From NCBI GenBank assembly GCA_016716065.1, contig JADJXA010000001.1:1-64000 (forward strand): a stretch of DNA of 64,000 nucleotides. The letters run 5' to 3'. The position numbers and the translations under genes were made by a program. The DNA comes from Candidatus Leptovillus gracilis (GTDB taxonomy: Bacteria > Chloroflexota > Anaerolineae > Promineifilales > Promineifilaceae). Under the pieces are notes generated by a model that had not been told where the DNA came from, made no database searches, and saw only the letters and a list, made by a program, of their open reading frames with translations. This document shows, piece after piece, positions 1 to 7,634 of the stretch (positions within the stretch are counted from its first letter, which is position 1; every line of letters begins with the position of its first letter).

Positions 1-240
1 AAGCCGACTTCCGCTGTATAAAATGGACGTTGATAACCGAGATCACAACTTGAATTGAAGCCAAGTCAGAAAAAATTCGGTCAACTCTAAGCTGTAATCA
101 CGCCAACCCATTGCCCGATAACAAAGGTAACTTCCTGATCAGGGTCACGACGAGCGTGCCGCTAGTGGCGAAATCACGAAGGCGAGGGAACCAGGTTCCA
201 GGGCGGGTTATGGCCGTTGGGGCCATGTAACACCAATGGA
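1..240 (-). mobile_element. IS110-family non-coding end, truncated copy
   Basis: No gene is visible here. Bases 97-240 match 5521-5671 closely; that second stretch is the non-coding region directly upstream of the IS110-type transposase start at 5501. This is therefore the upstream end of a second, truncated copy of the same element. It stops exactly where the ISAs1-type inverted repeat begins (241), so ISAs1 insertion with loss of flanking DNA removed the rest. A hairpin at 210-226 covaries with its counterpart at 5643-5659. I recognise nothing in bases 1-96. Confidence 0.7.
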
Positions 241-256
241 TAGGGCTGTTTCAAAG
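241..256. repeat. ISAs1 terminal inverted repeat, left
   Basis: TAGGGCTGTTTCAAAG, the exact reverse complement of 1452-1467. It marks the left edge of the ISAs1-family element. Confidence 0.9.
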
Positions 257-258
257 TA

Positions 259-1305
259 TCAAAGCCCCATGGTATCCAGGGCTTTGTATGGGTCAGCAGA
301 AAAAGCATCAATCGATTCAGTAACCGAATCGAAGCCGGACAACCGGACGAGACTAATCGCTATGTTGCGACAGGCCGCCCGCACTTGTGGTGCACCCGGT
401 TGACGAGTAATGGAAGCATCCTCGCCCATAACAACATCCCTGACCCAGTGGAGACCATTCTCAATCGCCGCCCAATGGTCGCGGGTTATCTCGATAATTT
501 CATCCGGTGATGCCTCAGCCGCTGACAACGACGTGACCCCATAGACAATAGTTTCCGTGGTTTTGTTGGGTTTTACTTCCTGTCGGGTGCGTTTCAGACA
601 AAAGACTTGGGCGACATCCGGCCAGTCAAGGTAACCATTCAGGTTCGTCGAAACCCAGATTTCCCGTATTTCAATCCGACCATGTCCTTTTTTGACCTGC
701 CGGGCATGGTCAAACGGGGCTACGCCAGGGCGGCGGGGTGGCGTAAACAGTTGGACCAGTGCCTGAAGCATTTTGGGCCGATTGCCTTTGACATACATCA
801 CATAATGCCCCCCTGCTCGCCGAATCTGGGTAGCAATCTGTTGTTGCGTTAACAGGGCATCGACGGTTATAACCAGCCCTTTGAGCAACAAATGTTCCAG
901 CAAGGTAGGGACACAGGTGATTTCGTTTGTTTTGTCAGCCACAGCCACCTGGTTGAGGACAAAACGCAGTTGGTGACAAACAGCCGCCACTAAAAGGCAT
1001 TGGGACTACCCAAGGAAGCAGCCCGACGAATGCTTTTGCCGTCCACGGCTACCCACGAACCAGGCCGGCCAGGACAAGTTGTTGATGCACCTGGGTGGCC
1101 CACTCTCTGATTCTCGTTTCAGTACCGTCGCTTCTATGTGCCAGAAAACACGACATAACATAGCTGGTGAAGGGTGGCGCTCCAGTTCGATACCTAACCG
1201 CTTTTTCACGCCTGCCGGAAGGTGTTTTCCCCAGCGAGACGCAGCCCGGGCGCTGTTCTTCCCGCACAAGATAGCCAAAACGATGAACTCGATCAAATTC
1301 TTCAA
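259..1305 (-). pseudogene. ISAs1-family transposase, frameshifted
   Basis: The gene reads right to left. The N-terminal ISAs1-associated domain is readable from 1305 (EFIVLAILCGKNSARAASRW, then a RHPSPAMLCRVF-type segment). The next piece (REWATQVHQQLVLAGLV) is in a second frame, the catalytic-Asp segment (WVAVDGKSIRRAASLGSPNAF region) in a third, and the rest (VDALLTQQQIATQI, GGHYVMYVKGN) returns to the first frame with a TAG at 1006-1008 in between. At least three frame changes rule out a working enzyme. Intact relatives are DDE transposases of about 370 residues. The family call is firm. Confidence 0.88.
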
Positions 1306-1451
1306 GCCGTACCTTTTCCCTTTTGCCTTGCGCCAATCAGGAATTGAGTCGAAAAATAGTGTACACAGGTGGAATTTCGATTCGCATGTTTCCTCGCTTT
1401 TGTAGAATTTAGGAAACTTTGCATCAATTCCACCTTGTACGCCACTTTTTA

Positions 1452-1467
1452 CTTTGAAACAGCCCTA
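1452..1467. repeat. ISAs1 terminal inverted repeat, right
   Basis: CTTTGAAACAGCCCTA, the exact reverse complement of 241-256. Truncated attC sequence follows immediately (GGCGCGATGCC), so the element borders the attC stem with no spacer. Confidence 0.9.
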
Positions 1468-1553
1468 GGCGCGATGCCTCGGACGGCTACCGTTTTGGTG
1501 AATGGCAAAGGCGTTGGTCAACCGCGCCAGCGCACCTTACGGCGGCGTTAGGG
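1468..1553 (+). repeat. attC site 1, left arm deleted
   Basis: The right arm is intact: CGCGCCAGCG at about 1524, then a short linker and GTTAGGG (1547-1553) as the R' box. The spacer resembles that of the complete site at 3084-3195. The left arm (RYYYAAC box and L'' box) is missing because the ISAs1 element ends directly at GGCGCG. It marks the upstream border of the first HigBA cassette. Confidence 0.75.
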
Positions 1554-1598
1554 CGGGCTTGCCTAACGAAACAAATATTTAGTTATCAGTATTAACCC

Positions 1599-1628
1599 TT
1601 GACGATAATATCCCAAAAGGTTTACAAT
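1599..1628 (+). promoter_or_regulatory. Promoter of toxin-antitoxin cassette 1
   Basis: TTGACG (1599-1604), an 18-nt spacer and TACAAT (1623-1628) form a sigma-70-like promoter inside the cassette. The -10 ends 7 nt before the toxin ATG at 1636, so the transcript should be leaderless or nearly so. No Shine-Dalgarno sequence precedes the ATG. Confidence 0.65.
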
Positions 1629-1635
1629 CTCTTTC

Positions 1636-1917
1636 ATGATCAGAACGTTCAAGGATAAAGAAACTCGCAAAGTATTCGATGGACGTTTCTCGAAAAAACT
1701 ACCCCACGATATTCAACCTATCGCCGAACGGAAGCTAATCATGCTTCATCGCTCTTTCAATCTGAACGATCTCCGTATACCACCGTCGAACCGGTTAGAA
1801 GCTTTGAAGGGCAATAGACACGGGCAACACAGCATTCGCATCAATGACCAGTGGCGGATTTGTTTTGAATGGCGTGAAGATGGTGTTTATGATGTCGAAA
1901 TTACTGACTATCATTAA
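1636..1917 (+). CDS. HigB-type toxin, RelE/ParE superfamily
   Basis: This 93-residue protein belongs to the HigB (plasmid maintenance killer) family, RelE-fold ribosome-dependent mRNA endonucleases. Family signatures are visible: the start MIRTFKDKETRKVF, a mid-protein LRIPPSNRLEALKGNRHGQ, and the end INDQWRICFEWREDGVYDVE followed by a terminal DYH. Toxin precedes antitoxin, as in hig operons, with 9 nt between its stop and the antitoxin ATG. The pair sits alone between two attC sites, which is typical for toxin-antitoxin cassettes of large chromosomal integrons. Toxicity and target are inferred from the family. A paralogue lies at 5928-6209. Confidence 0.9.
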   Translation: MIRTFKDKETRKVFDGRFSKKLPHDIQPIAERKLIMLHRSFNLNDLRIPPSNRLEALKGNRHGQHSIRINDQWRICFEWREDGVYDVEITDYH

Positions 1918-1926
1918 GGTGTGATT

Positions 1927-2223
1927 ATGAGAGATTATCCCCCTATTCATCCTGGTGAGATACTGCAAGAAGAATTTCTAAAACCAATGGGAATTAGTCA
2001 GTACCGTCTCGCCCAAGATATTGGCGTACCTGCAATGAGAATTAGCAAAATCATTCGTGGTGAGCGAGGCATCAGCGCCGATACAGCCCTTCGGCTTGCT
2101 CGCTATTTTGGGATGTCAATTGAGTTTTGGACAGGTATTCAGACACATTATGAGATTGAAAAAGCAAAAATGGGTTTGGGCAACCGTTTAGAAACAGAAG
2201 TCAAGGTTTTTACGTCGGCGTAA
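1927..2223 (+). CDS. HigA-type antitoxin with HTH domain
   Basis: This 98-residue protein is a VapI/HigA-type helix-turn-helix antitoxin. It starts with the family hallmark PIHPGEILQEEFLKPMGIS, followed by a helix-turn-helix (YRLAQDIGVPAMRISKIIRG) and the conserved ADTALRLARYFG and EFWTGIQ. It should neutralise the upstream HigB and repress the operon. An upstream GTG at 1921 is in frame, but AAGGTG at about 1916-1921 is correctly spaced for the ATG at 1927, which I chose. An attC site follows 58 nt after the stop. Confidence 0.9.
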   Translation: MRDYPPIHPGEILQEEFLKPMGISQYRLAQDIGVPAMRISKIIRGERGISADTALRLARYFGMSIEFWTGIQTHYEIEKAKMGLGNRLETEVKVFTSA

Positions 2224-2281
2224 ACTAAAGTAATGTCTTTACTACAAGGTGTTGGGAATTGTTGCTCATAAAGGCAAAGAG

Positions 2282-2392
2282 ACCTAACAACCCTTCCACT
2301 TGACGCTGGCGCGAGTCCTGAATGGGCCAGCGTTTTGGCTGCGGTTGAGGCTCTGGGCGACCGCGCCAGCGCAAGTGAAGGTGGCGTTAGGG
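2282..2392 (+). repeat. attC site 2 (complete)
   Basis: R'' box ACCTAAC (2282-2288), R' box GTTAGGG (2386-2392), 111 nt in total. The left arm CCTTC[C]ACTTG[A]CGCTGGCGCG pairs with the right arm except for the bracketed C and A. On the folded bottom strand these are extrahelical G and T, the same bases in the same order as in Vibrio cholerae repeats. The array is orientated left to right. Confidence 0.88.
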
Positions 2393-3083
2393 CGGGCCGC
2401 TACGAGGCGATTTTTTAAGGTTTTTGGTCGTAGTTCTATTCTAAAGTGATGGCCGGTTCTCGTGGTGCAGGTTGGGCGAGGTTTTGCAGAGTGGCAAAAG
2501 GTTTGGAGAGGAAACGGCCGTGCGCCTTTTCACTATTTTCTCGTGGCGTAGGTTTTGGTCGGAAACGGCCGTTCACTTCATCGTCAATTTCTGGAAATTG
2601 TGAGTCTGGCTGCTATTTAGACAAAGCGGCGCAAAGTTGAGGCCGGTTGACCGGCCAGGTTGAACATTGAGAAAAGAAGTTGGTGGGCGAGAACGGCCGT
2701 TTTGTTTCCCCTACCACTGGCAAAATGAGTGCATGGTCTCGGCAAAGCGACCTGGCTGCGGCAGAGGTTTGCGGTTCTTGAGTGGCAGGCTGGTCGTTGA
2801 AGTTGTTGGGAATGGCGTAGGGGTTGGATGGGAGACGGCCGTCTCGCTCAGCAAAAGTTGTGGACGTGAAACGCTGCCGGCTGGTTAAGGTTTTGGGAAA
2901 TCACGAGATGTTGGGTGGGAACGGCCGGTTGTGATGGCAAAAGTGGTGGAAGGGAAACGGCCGTTTTCTGTTAAAATGATTTCCACTAGTCAGCAACTTT
3001 GTCAGCAAAGCCAGTCCATTATGGCTTAACGCATTAACGATTTTCGGTTAGATCAGTCAGTCAAGTCCTTGGTCAGGCAGCCC
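2393..3083. repeat. Gene-less cassette, copy 1
   Basis: This is the cassette body between attC sites 2 and 3. No open frame here resembles a protein, and the short ones are not conserved between copies. The stretch is a divergent tandem duplicate of 3196-3881 with a period near 803 bp. It carries five ACGGCCGT octamers (about 2513, 2567, 2692, 2836, 2956) and one ACGGCCGG variant near 2923. These keep their register in copy 2, often inside GGAAACGGCCGTT. It ends in a palindrome-rich stretch running into the R'' box. Confidence 0.75.
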
Positions 3084-3195
3084 GCCTAACACGCCGTCAA
3101 GCTGACGCTGGCGCGATGCCTCGGACGGCTTGCTATTTGGTGATTGGCAAAGGCGTTGGAAACCCGCGCCAGCGCAGCTTACGGTGGCGTTAGGG
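3084..3195 (+). repeat. attC site 3 (complete)
   Basis: R'' box GCCTAAC (3084-3090), R' box GTTAGGG (3189-3195), 112 nt. The left arm CCGT[C]AAGCTG[A]CGCTGGCGCG pairs with the right arm CGCGCCAGCGCAGCTTACGG, leaving the same two unpaired bases (C and A) as site 2. Confidence 0.9.
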
Positions 3196-3881
3196 CGGGG
3201 CCGCTATCCAGTCATTTTTGCAGGTTTTTGGTCGTAGTTCTTTGCCAAAATGCTGCCCGGTTCTCGTGGTGCAGATTTGGCAAGATTTTGGAAAGTGGCA
3301 AAAGGTTTGGAAGAGAAACGGCCGTGCGCTTTTTTACTATTTTCTCGTAGCGTAGATTCTGGTGGGAAACGGCCGTTCACTTCCTCGTTGATTTCTGGAA
3401 TTTGTAAGTCTGGCTGCCGTTTAGACGAAGCAGCGCAAAGTTGAGGCCGGTTGACCGGCCAGTTTGTACGTTGAGAAAAAAGTTGGTGGGTGAGAACGGC
3501 CGTTTTGCCCCCACCCGCCTGGCAAAATGAGTTCAAGGTCTCGGCAAAGTGGTCTGACTGCGATAGAGGTTTGGGGTTTTGAGCGGCAGGCTGGTTGTGG
3601 AAGTTGTTGGGAGTGGCGCAAGTTTGGAGCAGGGAACGGCCGTCCGGCAAGACAAAAATGGTGGACATGAAACGCCACAGGCTGTTGTAAGTTTTACGGA
3701 ATGAAGAGATATTGGGTGGGAACGGCCGGTTTGGATAGCAAAAGTGGTGGATAGGAAACGGCCGTTTTCTGTTAAAATTCTCGGCAATAGCCAGCGCCCT
3801 AAACTGCCAAATCAGTCGGCTTCGGCACAGGTTTTAACAATTTTCGCTCAGGCACAAAGGCCAGCGTCAGGCGGGCAGCCC
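3196..3881. repeat. Gene-less cassette, copy 2
   Basis: Second copy of the 2393-3083 block. ACGGCCGT octamers near 3318, 3369, 3495, 3637 and 3759 are in register with copy 1, and the ACGGCCGG variant is at about 3720. Divergence between copies is substantial, so the duplication is old or came by separate captures. No convincing coding frame is present. The 3' end (AGGCGGGCAGCCCGCCTAAC) leads into the R'' box of a split attC site. A third, partial copy is at about 8640-8968. Confidence 0.75.
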
Positions 3882-3896
3882 GCCTAACATTCCATC
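3882..3896 (+). repeat. attC site 4, left fragment (R'' box)
   Basis: GCCTAAC (3882-3888) followed by ATTCCATC. Joined to 5782-5877, this restores a normal attC left arm, CCAT[C]CAGGTG[A]CGCTGGCGCG, complementary to the right arm at 5847-5870. The site was therefore split by the element at 3897-5781. Confidence 0.75.
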
Positions 3897-4100
3897 CTGA
3901 GAAACTTCCCATGAGTTAGCCCGGGGCCAGGGCCTTGACCCAGCGAGTTGGCGCTGCCAAACGCGGCCCAAAGCATCTCGACCGCACAATTTCGTCAAAA
4001 CATCTTCGGAATGACCCAAAAATGGGATTCCAGGCACGGCAAGCACAGGTCCATTCGAAACGCCTTAACAACCCGCCGATTTAGCCGCCGCCAACGGCGA

Positions 4101-5501
4101 TTAAGCCGCCAGTTCGACCGCCGGTTCCACCACCGTGAACCCCAGTTTGGCCGCTTTCCGTTTCAGCGCCGCTACTTCCCGCTCGCGCTGCTGCATTTCA
4201 TACGTCGCTGCGTCAATTCACGATATGGCGTTTTGTACCTGAGCATATGGTAGACAGTACGGGAAATCTTGCTGGGCCGTGGCGCAATGCTTGCATCTTG
4301 CCCAACTGTCCCCGTTTGCGCCGATAGAACGCGCCATAAGCAGAATCAGACGCGCCACCGCCGCCGCGGCCTGACGGAAGGCCTGCCCGGCTCGACTGTC
4401 GGTCTTGAGTGTGTAGGACCGCAGCACTTTGCCGCCCGAAATATCGTTGTGCAGCGCCAACCCCAGCCACGAGCAAATGCTTTTCCGTCGGAAAACGACT
4501 CATGTCCGTCCCCACTTCCGACACAATTGTCTGCGCCATGCTGACGCTTAAGCCCATAACAGCGCAAATCCACCCCGTGATCCGGTACAATTCCTGCCGC
4601 GTGCTTTCCGGTGGTTTGTTCTTGGACCGCGACCCCTGCTTGACCGGTGGCAAAGCGGGCAACTCTTCCAGTGCGTCCCAACGGGGTTTCATCATCGCAT
4701 ACTGCTGCTCAACTACTCGGTCGCAATCGGCAATCTGCGCCGTCGTGGTCGTCGTGGGGATTGCAGCGATTGTTGCAGGACAAAGAGGTGTTCCGCCTGC
4801 CAGGTTCCGGTCAGGGCGCGGACGATGGTGGCCTCGTCGGCCTTACAGGTTCGCTGGCGAAAGGCAGCCAGAACCTTCAGGGTCGCGTTGGCCGGCGACG
4901 ATGGCGCGTAGAATGCCCATGCCCGTGACGCCAGTGATGTCTGACAGGACGTGATGTAGTTGCAGGTTCATATGCTGCATTGCCTTCTGCATATGCAAAA
5001 TATGCGGGGCGCGGTGTTCGATAAGTTGTTGGCGATGACGCAGATAGGTGCGCAAGGTACGCATTTCAGCGTCGGGACGAAATGAGGCGTTGAGCAGGCC
5101 GAGGGTATGCAGTTTTTGCAGCCATTGGCAATCCACCAGGTCGGACTTGCGACCAGGCTTTATGCGATATGGCGGGCATTGACCGGAAACAGACAATGCC
5201 GCGCGCTTCCAGGAGTTCAAAGATGGGGATCCAGTAGACGCCGGTCGATTCCATGGCCACGGTGGTGACGCCGTAGCTGAGCAACCACTCGACCAACGCT
5301 TCCAGGTCCAGGGTGAAGGTGGCGAAGCAGCGGACTGTCTCGCCCTCATGATGAGGCGAGACGGCGGCTAAATCTCGCGGGCGCCGATGTCTGAGTCCCG
5401 GCTGCATGGGGGTTGACCACGACCAGACTTCCGGGTTCGGCGACCGACTTGATACGGCGGGGCTGGGTGGGAGTGGTACGGGACTTGTTTTGTTTACGCA
5501 T
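4101..5501 (-). pseudogene. IS110-family transposase, several frameshifts
   Basis: Translation would start at ATG 5501 (MRKQNKSRTTPTQPRRIKSV) behind GGAGG. The frame is lost within the first catalytic segment. It then reads AMESTGVYWIPIFELLEARG in one frame and LVDCQWLQKLHTLGLLNASF plus SDITGVTGMGILRAIVAGQR in another. The C-terminal domain (MGLSVSMAQTIVSEVG, RFPTEKHLL, a GAFYRRKRGQLG segment) and a QQREREVAALKRKAAKLG tail end at TAA 4101-4103. These are the DEDD RuvC-like and serine-containing Tnp20 domains of IS110/IS1111 recombinases, normally 350-450 residues. It is inactive as read. Confidence 0.85.
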
Positions 5502-5520
5502 GATAACCTCCGGGGTAAAG

Positions 5521-5671
5521 TTGTAATGTCACGCCAACCCATTGCCCGATAACAAAGGTAACTTCCTGATCAGGGTCACGACGGAGGCGTGCCGCTAGTG
5601 GTGAAATCCAAGAGCAAGGGAACCAGGTTGCAAGGGCGGGTTATGGTCATTGGGACCATGTAACACCAATG
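5521..5671 (-). ncRNA. Candidate bridge RNA region of the IS110-type element
   Basis: This stretch is upstream of the transposase and is the only part retained in a second copy (97-240). A hairpin at 5643-5659 (ATGGTC, loop ATTGG, GACCAT) matches 210-226 (ATGGCC, loop GTTGG, GGCCAT): one base pair changes from C-G to T-A on both sides. A second stem (GCC-GCTAGT-GGC or GGT) tolerates a wobble. IS110-family recombinases are guided by a structured RNA from a non-coding end of the element. The RNA identity and strand are inference. Confidence 0.45.
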
Positions 5672-5781
5672 GAATGTACGGTCTTGCTTTTTGGCGTGAT
5701 GGGCATAGGATACCCGTTGATGGCTGGCGTGGCGAGGAGGTTTCTCTGGTGGGGGAATGCCCCGCCAGGCATGGGAGGTTC

Positions 5782-5877
5782 CAGGTGACGCTGGCGCGAG
5801 TCCTGAATGGGCCAGCGTTTTGGCTGCGGTCGAGGCTCTGGACGACCGCGCCAGCGCACCTGATGGCGGCGTTAGGA
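5782..5877 (+). repeat. attC site 4, right fragment
   Basis: CAGGTG[A]CGCTGGCGCG pairs with the right arm CGCGCCAGCGCACCTG, and GTTAGGA (5871-5877) is the R' box. The missing R'' part lies 1.9 kb upstream at 3882-3896 because of the intervening IS110-type element. Confidence 0.8.
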
Positions 5878-5892
5878 GAGCAAACTTAAGCA

Positions 5893-5921
5893 TTGACAAC
5901 CGTCACGTGACAGGGTACAGT
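5893..5921 (+). promoter_or_regulatory. Promoter of toxin-antitoxin cassette 2
   Basis: A near-consensus promoter: TTGACA (5893-5898), 17-nt spacer, TACAGT (5916-5921). The toxin ATG is at 5928, where transcription would start, so the mRNA is probably leaderless. The geometry matches the promoter of the first HigBA cassette. An inverted CGTCACGTGACAG-like stretch lies in the spacer and could be an antitoxin operator. Confidence 0.75.
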
Positions 5922-5927
5922 TAGCAT

Positions 5928-6209
5928 ATGATTAAGTCATTTGCGGATCGACGCACCCAGGAATTGTATGCTACAGGCAAAGCGAAAAGATTCCCACCAG
6001 ATGTCGCAAAACGAGCAGCGCGCAAACTTGAGTACGTAGACCTGGCAACCAAATTAGATGATCTGAGAGTTCCGCCAGGAAATCGGCTTCACGCTTTAGA
6101 AGGGGACCGAAAGGGACAGTATTCCATCTCCATTAACGACCAATGGCGCATCTGTTTTCGGTTTGTTGATGGTGACGCCTATGATGTTGAAGTTTGCGAC
6201 TACCATTAA
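5928..6209 (+). CDS. HigB-type toxin, second cassette copy
   Basis: A 93-residue paralogue of the toxin at 1636-1917. It keeps the same landmarks: MIKSFADRRTQELY start, LRVPPGNRLHALEGDRKGQ, then SINDQWRICFRF, DVEVCDYH at the end. It should be a ribosome-dependent mRNA interferase of the RelE fold. There is no ribosome-binding site upstream of the ATG; the promoter spacing suggests leaderless translation. It precedes its antitoxin by 15 nt. Divergence between the two copies is large, so they are independent cassettes rather than a recent duplication. Cross-neutralisation is possible but unknown. Confidence 0.9.
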   Translation: MIKSFADRRTQELYATGKAKRFPPDVAKRAARKLEYVDLATKLDDLRVPPGNRLHALEGDRKGQYSISINDQWRICFRFVDGDAYDVEVCDYH

Positions 6210-6224
6210 GATGAGGTGTAACAT

Positions 6225-6539
6225 ATGAGTATTCCTAACACAACCGGATTAAAGCGCAAGCCAACACACCCAGGGGAGATGTTGCGTGAAGATTTTCTAC
6301 CAGATTATGGTCTAACGGTTTCCAGTCTAGCAGCCGCGATTGGTGTTTCTCGCCAATCCATCAACGAAATACTACGGGAACGCCGAAGTGTCAGCCCGGA
6401 AATGGCCCTGCGGCTGGCGCGTTTGTTTGGGAACTCGCCAGAGTTTTGGCTAAATGCACAGCGGGCGGTTGATTTGTGGGAAGCCACGCAAGTGACTGAA
6501 AGCGACGTGGCGCGTATTCAGCCGCTTGTGGTAGCTTGA
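6225..6539 (+). CDS. HigA-type antitoxin, second cassette copy
   Basis: This 104-residue HTH antitoxin has the family start THPGEMLREDFLPDYGL, a helix-turn-helix (SSLAAAIGVSRQSINEILRE) and the conserved SPEMALRLARLFGNSPEFW. GAGGTG lies 7 nt before the ATG, so unlike the toxin it has a normal ribosome-binding site. It should bind the upstream toxin and the promoter at 5893-5921. A complete attC site follows at 6630. Confidence 0.9.
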   Translation: MSIPNTTGLKRKPTHPGEMLREDFLPDYGLTVSSLAAAIGVSRQSINEILRERRSVSPEMALRLARLFGNSPEFWLNAQRAVDLWEATQVTESDVARIQPLVVA

Positions 6540-6629
6540 CAACGATCTGAACAAGTAGGCGGTTTGCTTTCTGCAACAAGTCCAGTCATAGCAAAAGGTG
6601 TTGGAAATTGCTGCTCAGAAAAGAAAAAG

Positions 6630-6740
6630 TCCTAACAACCCATGCAGCCGACGCTGGCGCGATGCCTCGGACGGCCAGCGTTTGGGCTGCGGTCAAGTCA
6701 TTGGTGACCCGCGCCAGCGCGGCTGATGGTGGCGTTAGCC
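6630..6740 (+). repeat. attC site 5 (complete)
   Basis: R'' box TCCTAAC (6630-6636; first base off consensus), R' box GTTAGCC (6734-6740), 111 nt. The left arm CCAT[G]CAGCCG[A]CGCTGGCGCG pairs with CGCGCCAGCGCGGCTGATGG, leaving two extrahelical bases at the same positions as in the other sites. The first is G here instead of C. Confidence 0.88.
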
Positions 6741-6760
6741 CGCCATTTCGGAGAGCCACT

Positions 6761-7312
6761 GTGATTTACTTGGTAGGTGGAGCGCCCAGAGCTGGAAAGA
6801 GTCTCGTTGGTCAGCAAATCGCGTCTGACCTGAAAATTGGTTGGGTCTCGACGGACTTTCTGGTTGAACTCCTGCGGGTCAAAAACGAGCAGGACGTAAA
6901 AACAGAATGGAATGCGGCGCCGGAAGCTATCCTGGCTGACGCCGAATGGTTTCTGCCCTATCTGGAAAGATTTATCTGGGGCGTTAGCTCCCAAGCTGAA
7001 AATTATCTGATCGAAGGCGTCGATTTTCTTCCGGCGCAGGTGATGGAACTCTCCAAGAAGTATCAGATCCGCTCAGTATTCCTGGGGTGCTCTCACATGA
7101 CCTTGGAAAAGCTGGATCAATATCCAGGACGCTCACCGGGTTACGGCGATTTGCCTGAAGCGTTGCGCCGACAGATAGCGCAGGACGTTCCGCGATGGAG
7201 TAGGCTTATTCAAGCCGAGTGTGAGCGTTTGGGGTATCCGTACATTGATATGGCGGATGACTTTTCGGAACGTCTGCGTCAAACTGCCAAGACGCTGACA
7301 AACCAGGCATGA
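6761..7312 (+). CDS. P-loop kinase-like NTPase, cassette gene
   Basis: This 183-residue protein begins with a beta strand and a Walker A loop (IYLVGGAPRAGKSLVGQQIA), followed by DLKIGWVSTDFLVELL. Such proteins resemble small-molecule kinases (uridine kinase or 2-phosphoglycerate kinase-like), but the substrate cannot be read. A longer frame runs back into the attC. I start at GTG 6761, just downstream of the R' box, because GGAGAG lies 5 nt before it and the P-loop motif starts there. As the only gene between attC sites 5 and 6 it is a one-gene cassette. A role in resistance by substrate phosphorylation is possible but unproven. Confidence 0.7.
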   Translation: MIYLVGGAPRAGKSLVGQQIASDLKIGWVSTDFLVELLRVKNEQDVKTEWNAAPEAILADAEWFLPYLERFIWGVSSQAENYLIEGVDFLPAQVMELSKKYQIRSVFLGCSHMTLEKLDQYPGRSPGYGDLPEALRRQIAQDVPRWSRLIQAECERLGYPYIDMADDFSERLRQTAKTLTNQA

Positions 7313-7372
7313 CAAAGCGGCGCGAATAAGACCCATGTGTAGAATACACGCCTAGACACTTACAATGGGGCA

Positions 7373-7389
7373 GGCTAACAACACGGCTC
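7373..7389 (+). repeat. attC site 6, left fragment
   Basis: R'' box GGCTAAC (7373-7379; second base off consensus) plus AACACGGCTC. Joined to 7483-7544 it gives GGCT[C]CAGGCG[A]CTCCGC, complementary to the right arm GCGGAGCGCCTGAAGCC. A 93-bp insert separates the two parts. Confidence 0.65.
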
Positions 7390-7482
7390 CTGAGAACATA
7401 CCCGCTAATTGGGGCAAAACACTCCTTCAAAGGACGGGTAGGTTCTCCGGTGGGGGAATGACCCGCCGGGCATGGGAGGTTG
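7390..7482. mobile_element. 93-bp remnant of the attC-targeting IS
   Basis: It begins CTGAGAAC and ends CATGGGAGGTTG, like the ends of the IS at 3897-5781 (CTGAGAAAC and CATGGGAGGTTC). About 43 bp of the right end are nearly identical between the two. It sits at the equivalent position of an attC left arm. It contains no coding sequence, so it is an internally deleted, MITE-like derivative. Confidence 0.7.
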
Positions 7483-7544
7483 CAGGCGACTCCGCTGCGC
7501 TCGCGGTGTTCGCTGCGCGGAGCGCCTGAAGCCCACCGTTAGCC
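7483..7544 (+). repeat. attC site 6, right fragment
   Basis: CAGGCG[A]CTCCGC and its partner GCGGAGCGCCTG, ending in R' box GTTAGCC (7538-7544). The stem sequence differs from the other sites, so this attC is a distinct lineage with a shorter spacer. Confidence 0.7.
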
Positions 7545-7634
7545 TGCTTCAACTCCACCTGTGCTAACCCAAAATGCACGACTTATGATATAGATGGTAC
7601 TGTTAAGTCAATACGTTTGGAACAAGAGTTAGTC

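Larger units (their letters stand above)
241..1467 (-). mobile_element. ISAs1-family insertion sequence, decayed
   Basis: The element is bounded by a perfect 16-bp inverted repeat, TAGGGCTGTTTCAAAG at 241-256 and its reverse complement at 1452-1467. A degenerate ISAs1-type transposase fills the interior. The flanks share no target duplication: the left flank is an IS110-type remnant and the right flank is a beheaded attC site. Insertion was therefore followed, or accompanied, by deletion of neighbouring DNA. At 1227 bp it is close to the usual size of ISAs1-family elements. Confidence 0.85.
3897..5781 (-). mobile_element. IS110/IS1111-type element inside an attC site
   Basis: The interior is a decayed IS110-family transposase on the minus strand with non-coding flanks. 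The ends are inferred from the attC repair (3882-3896 plus 5782-5877). They carry a subterminal imperfect inverted repeat: AAACTTCCCATG at the left and the complement of CATGGGAGGTT at the right. A 93-bp remnant with similar ends sits at the equivalent point of the attC at 7373-7544. Attachment to attC sites is the documented habit of the IS1111-attC group. No target duplication is expected for this family. Confidence 0.75.

Noticed and set aside
241..1467. Programmed frameshifting in the ISAs1 transposase
   Set aside because: At least three frame changes and an in-frame stop occur, whereas programmed frameshifting uses a single slippery site.
2446..3678. Short open frames in the gene-less cassettes
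   Set aside because: They are not conserved in frame or sequence between the copies and are made largely of the octamer and its surroundings.
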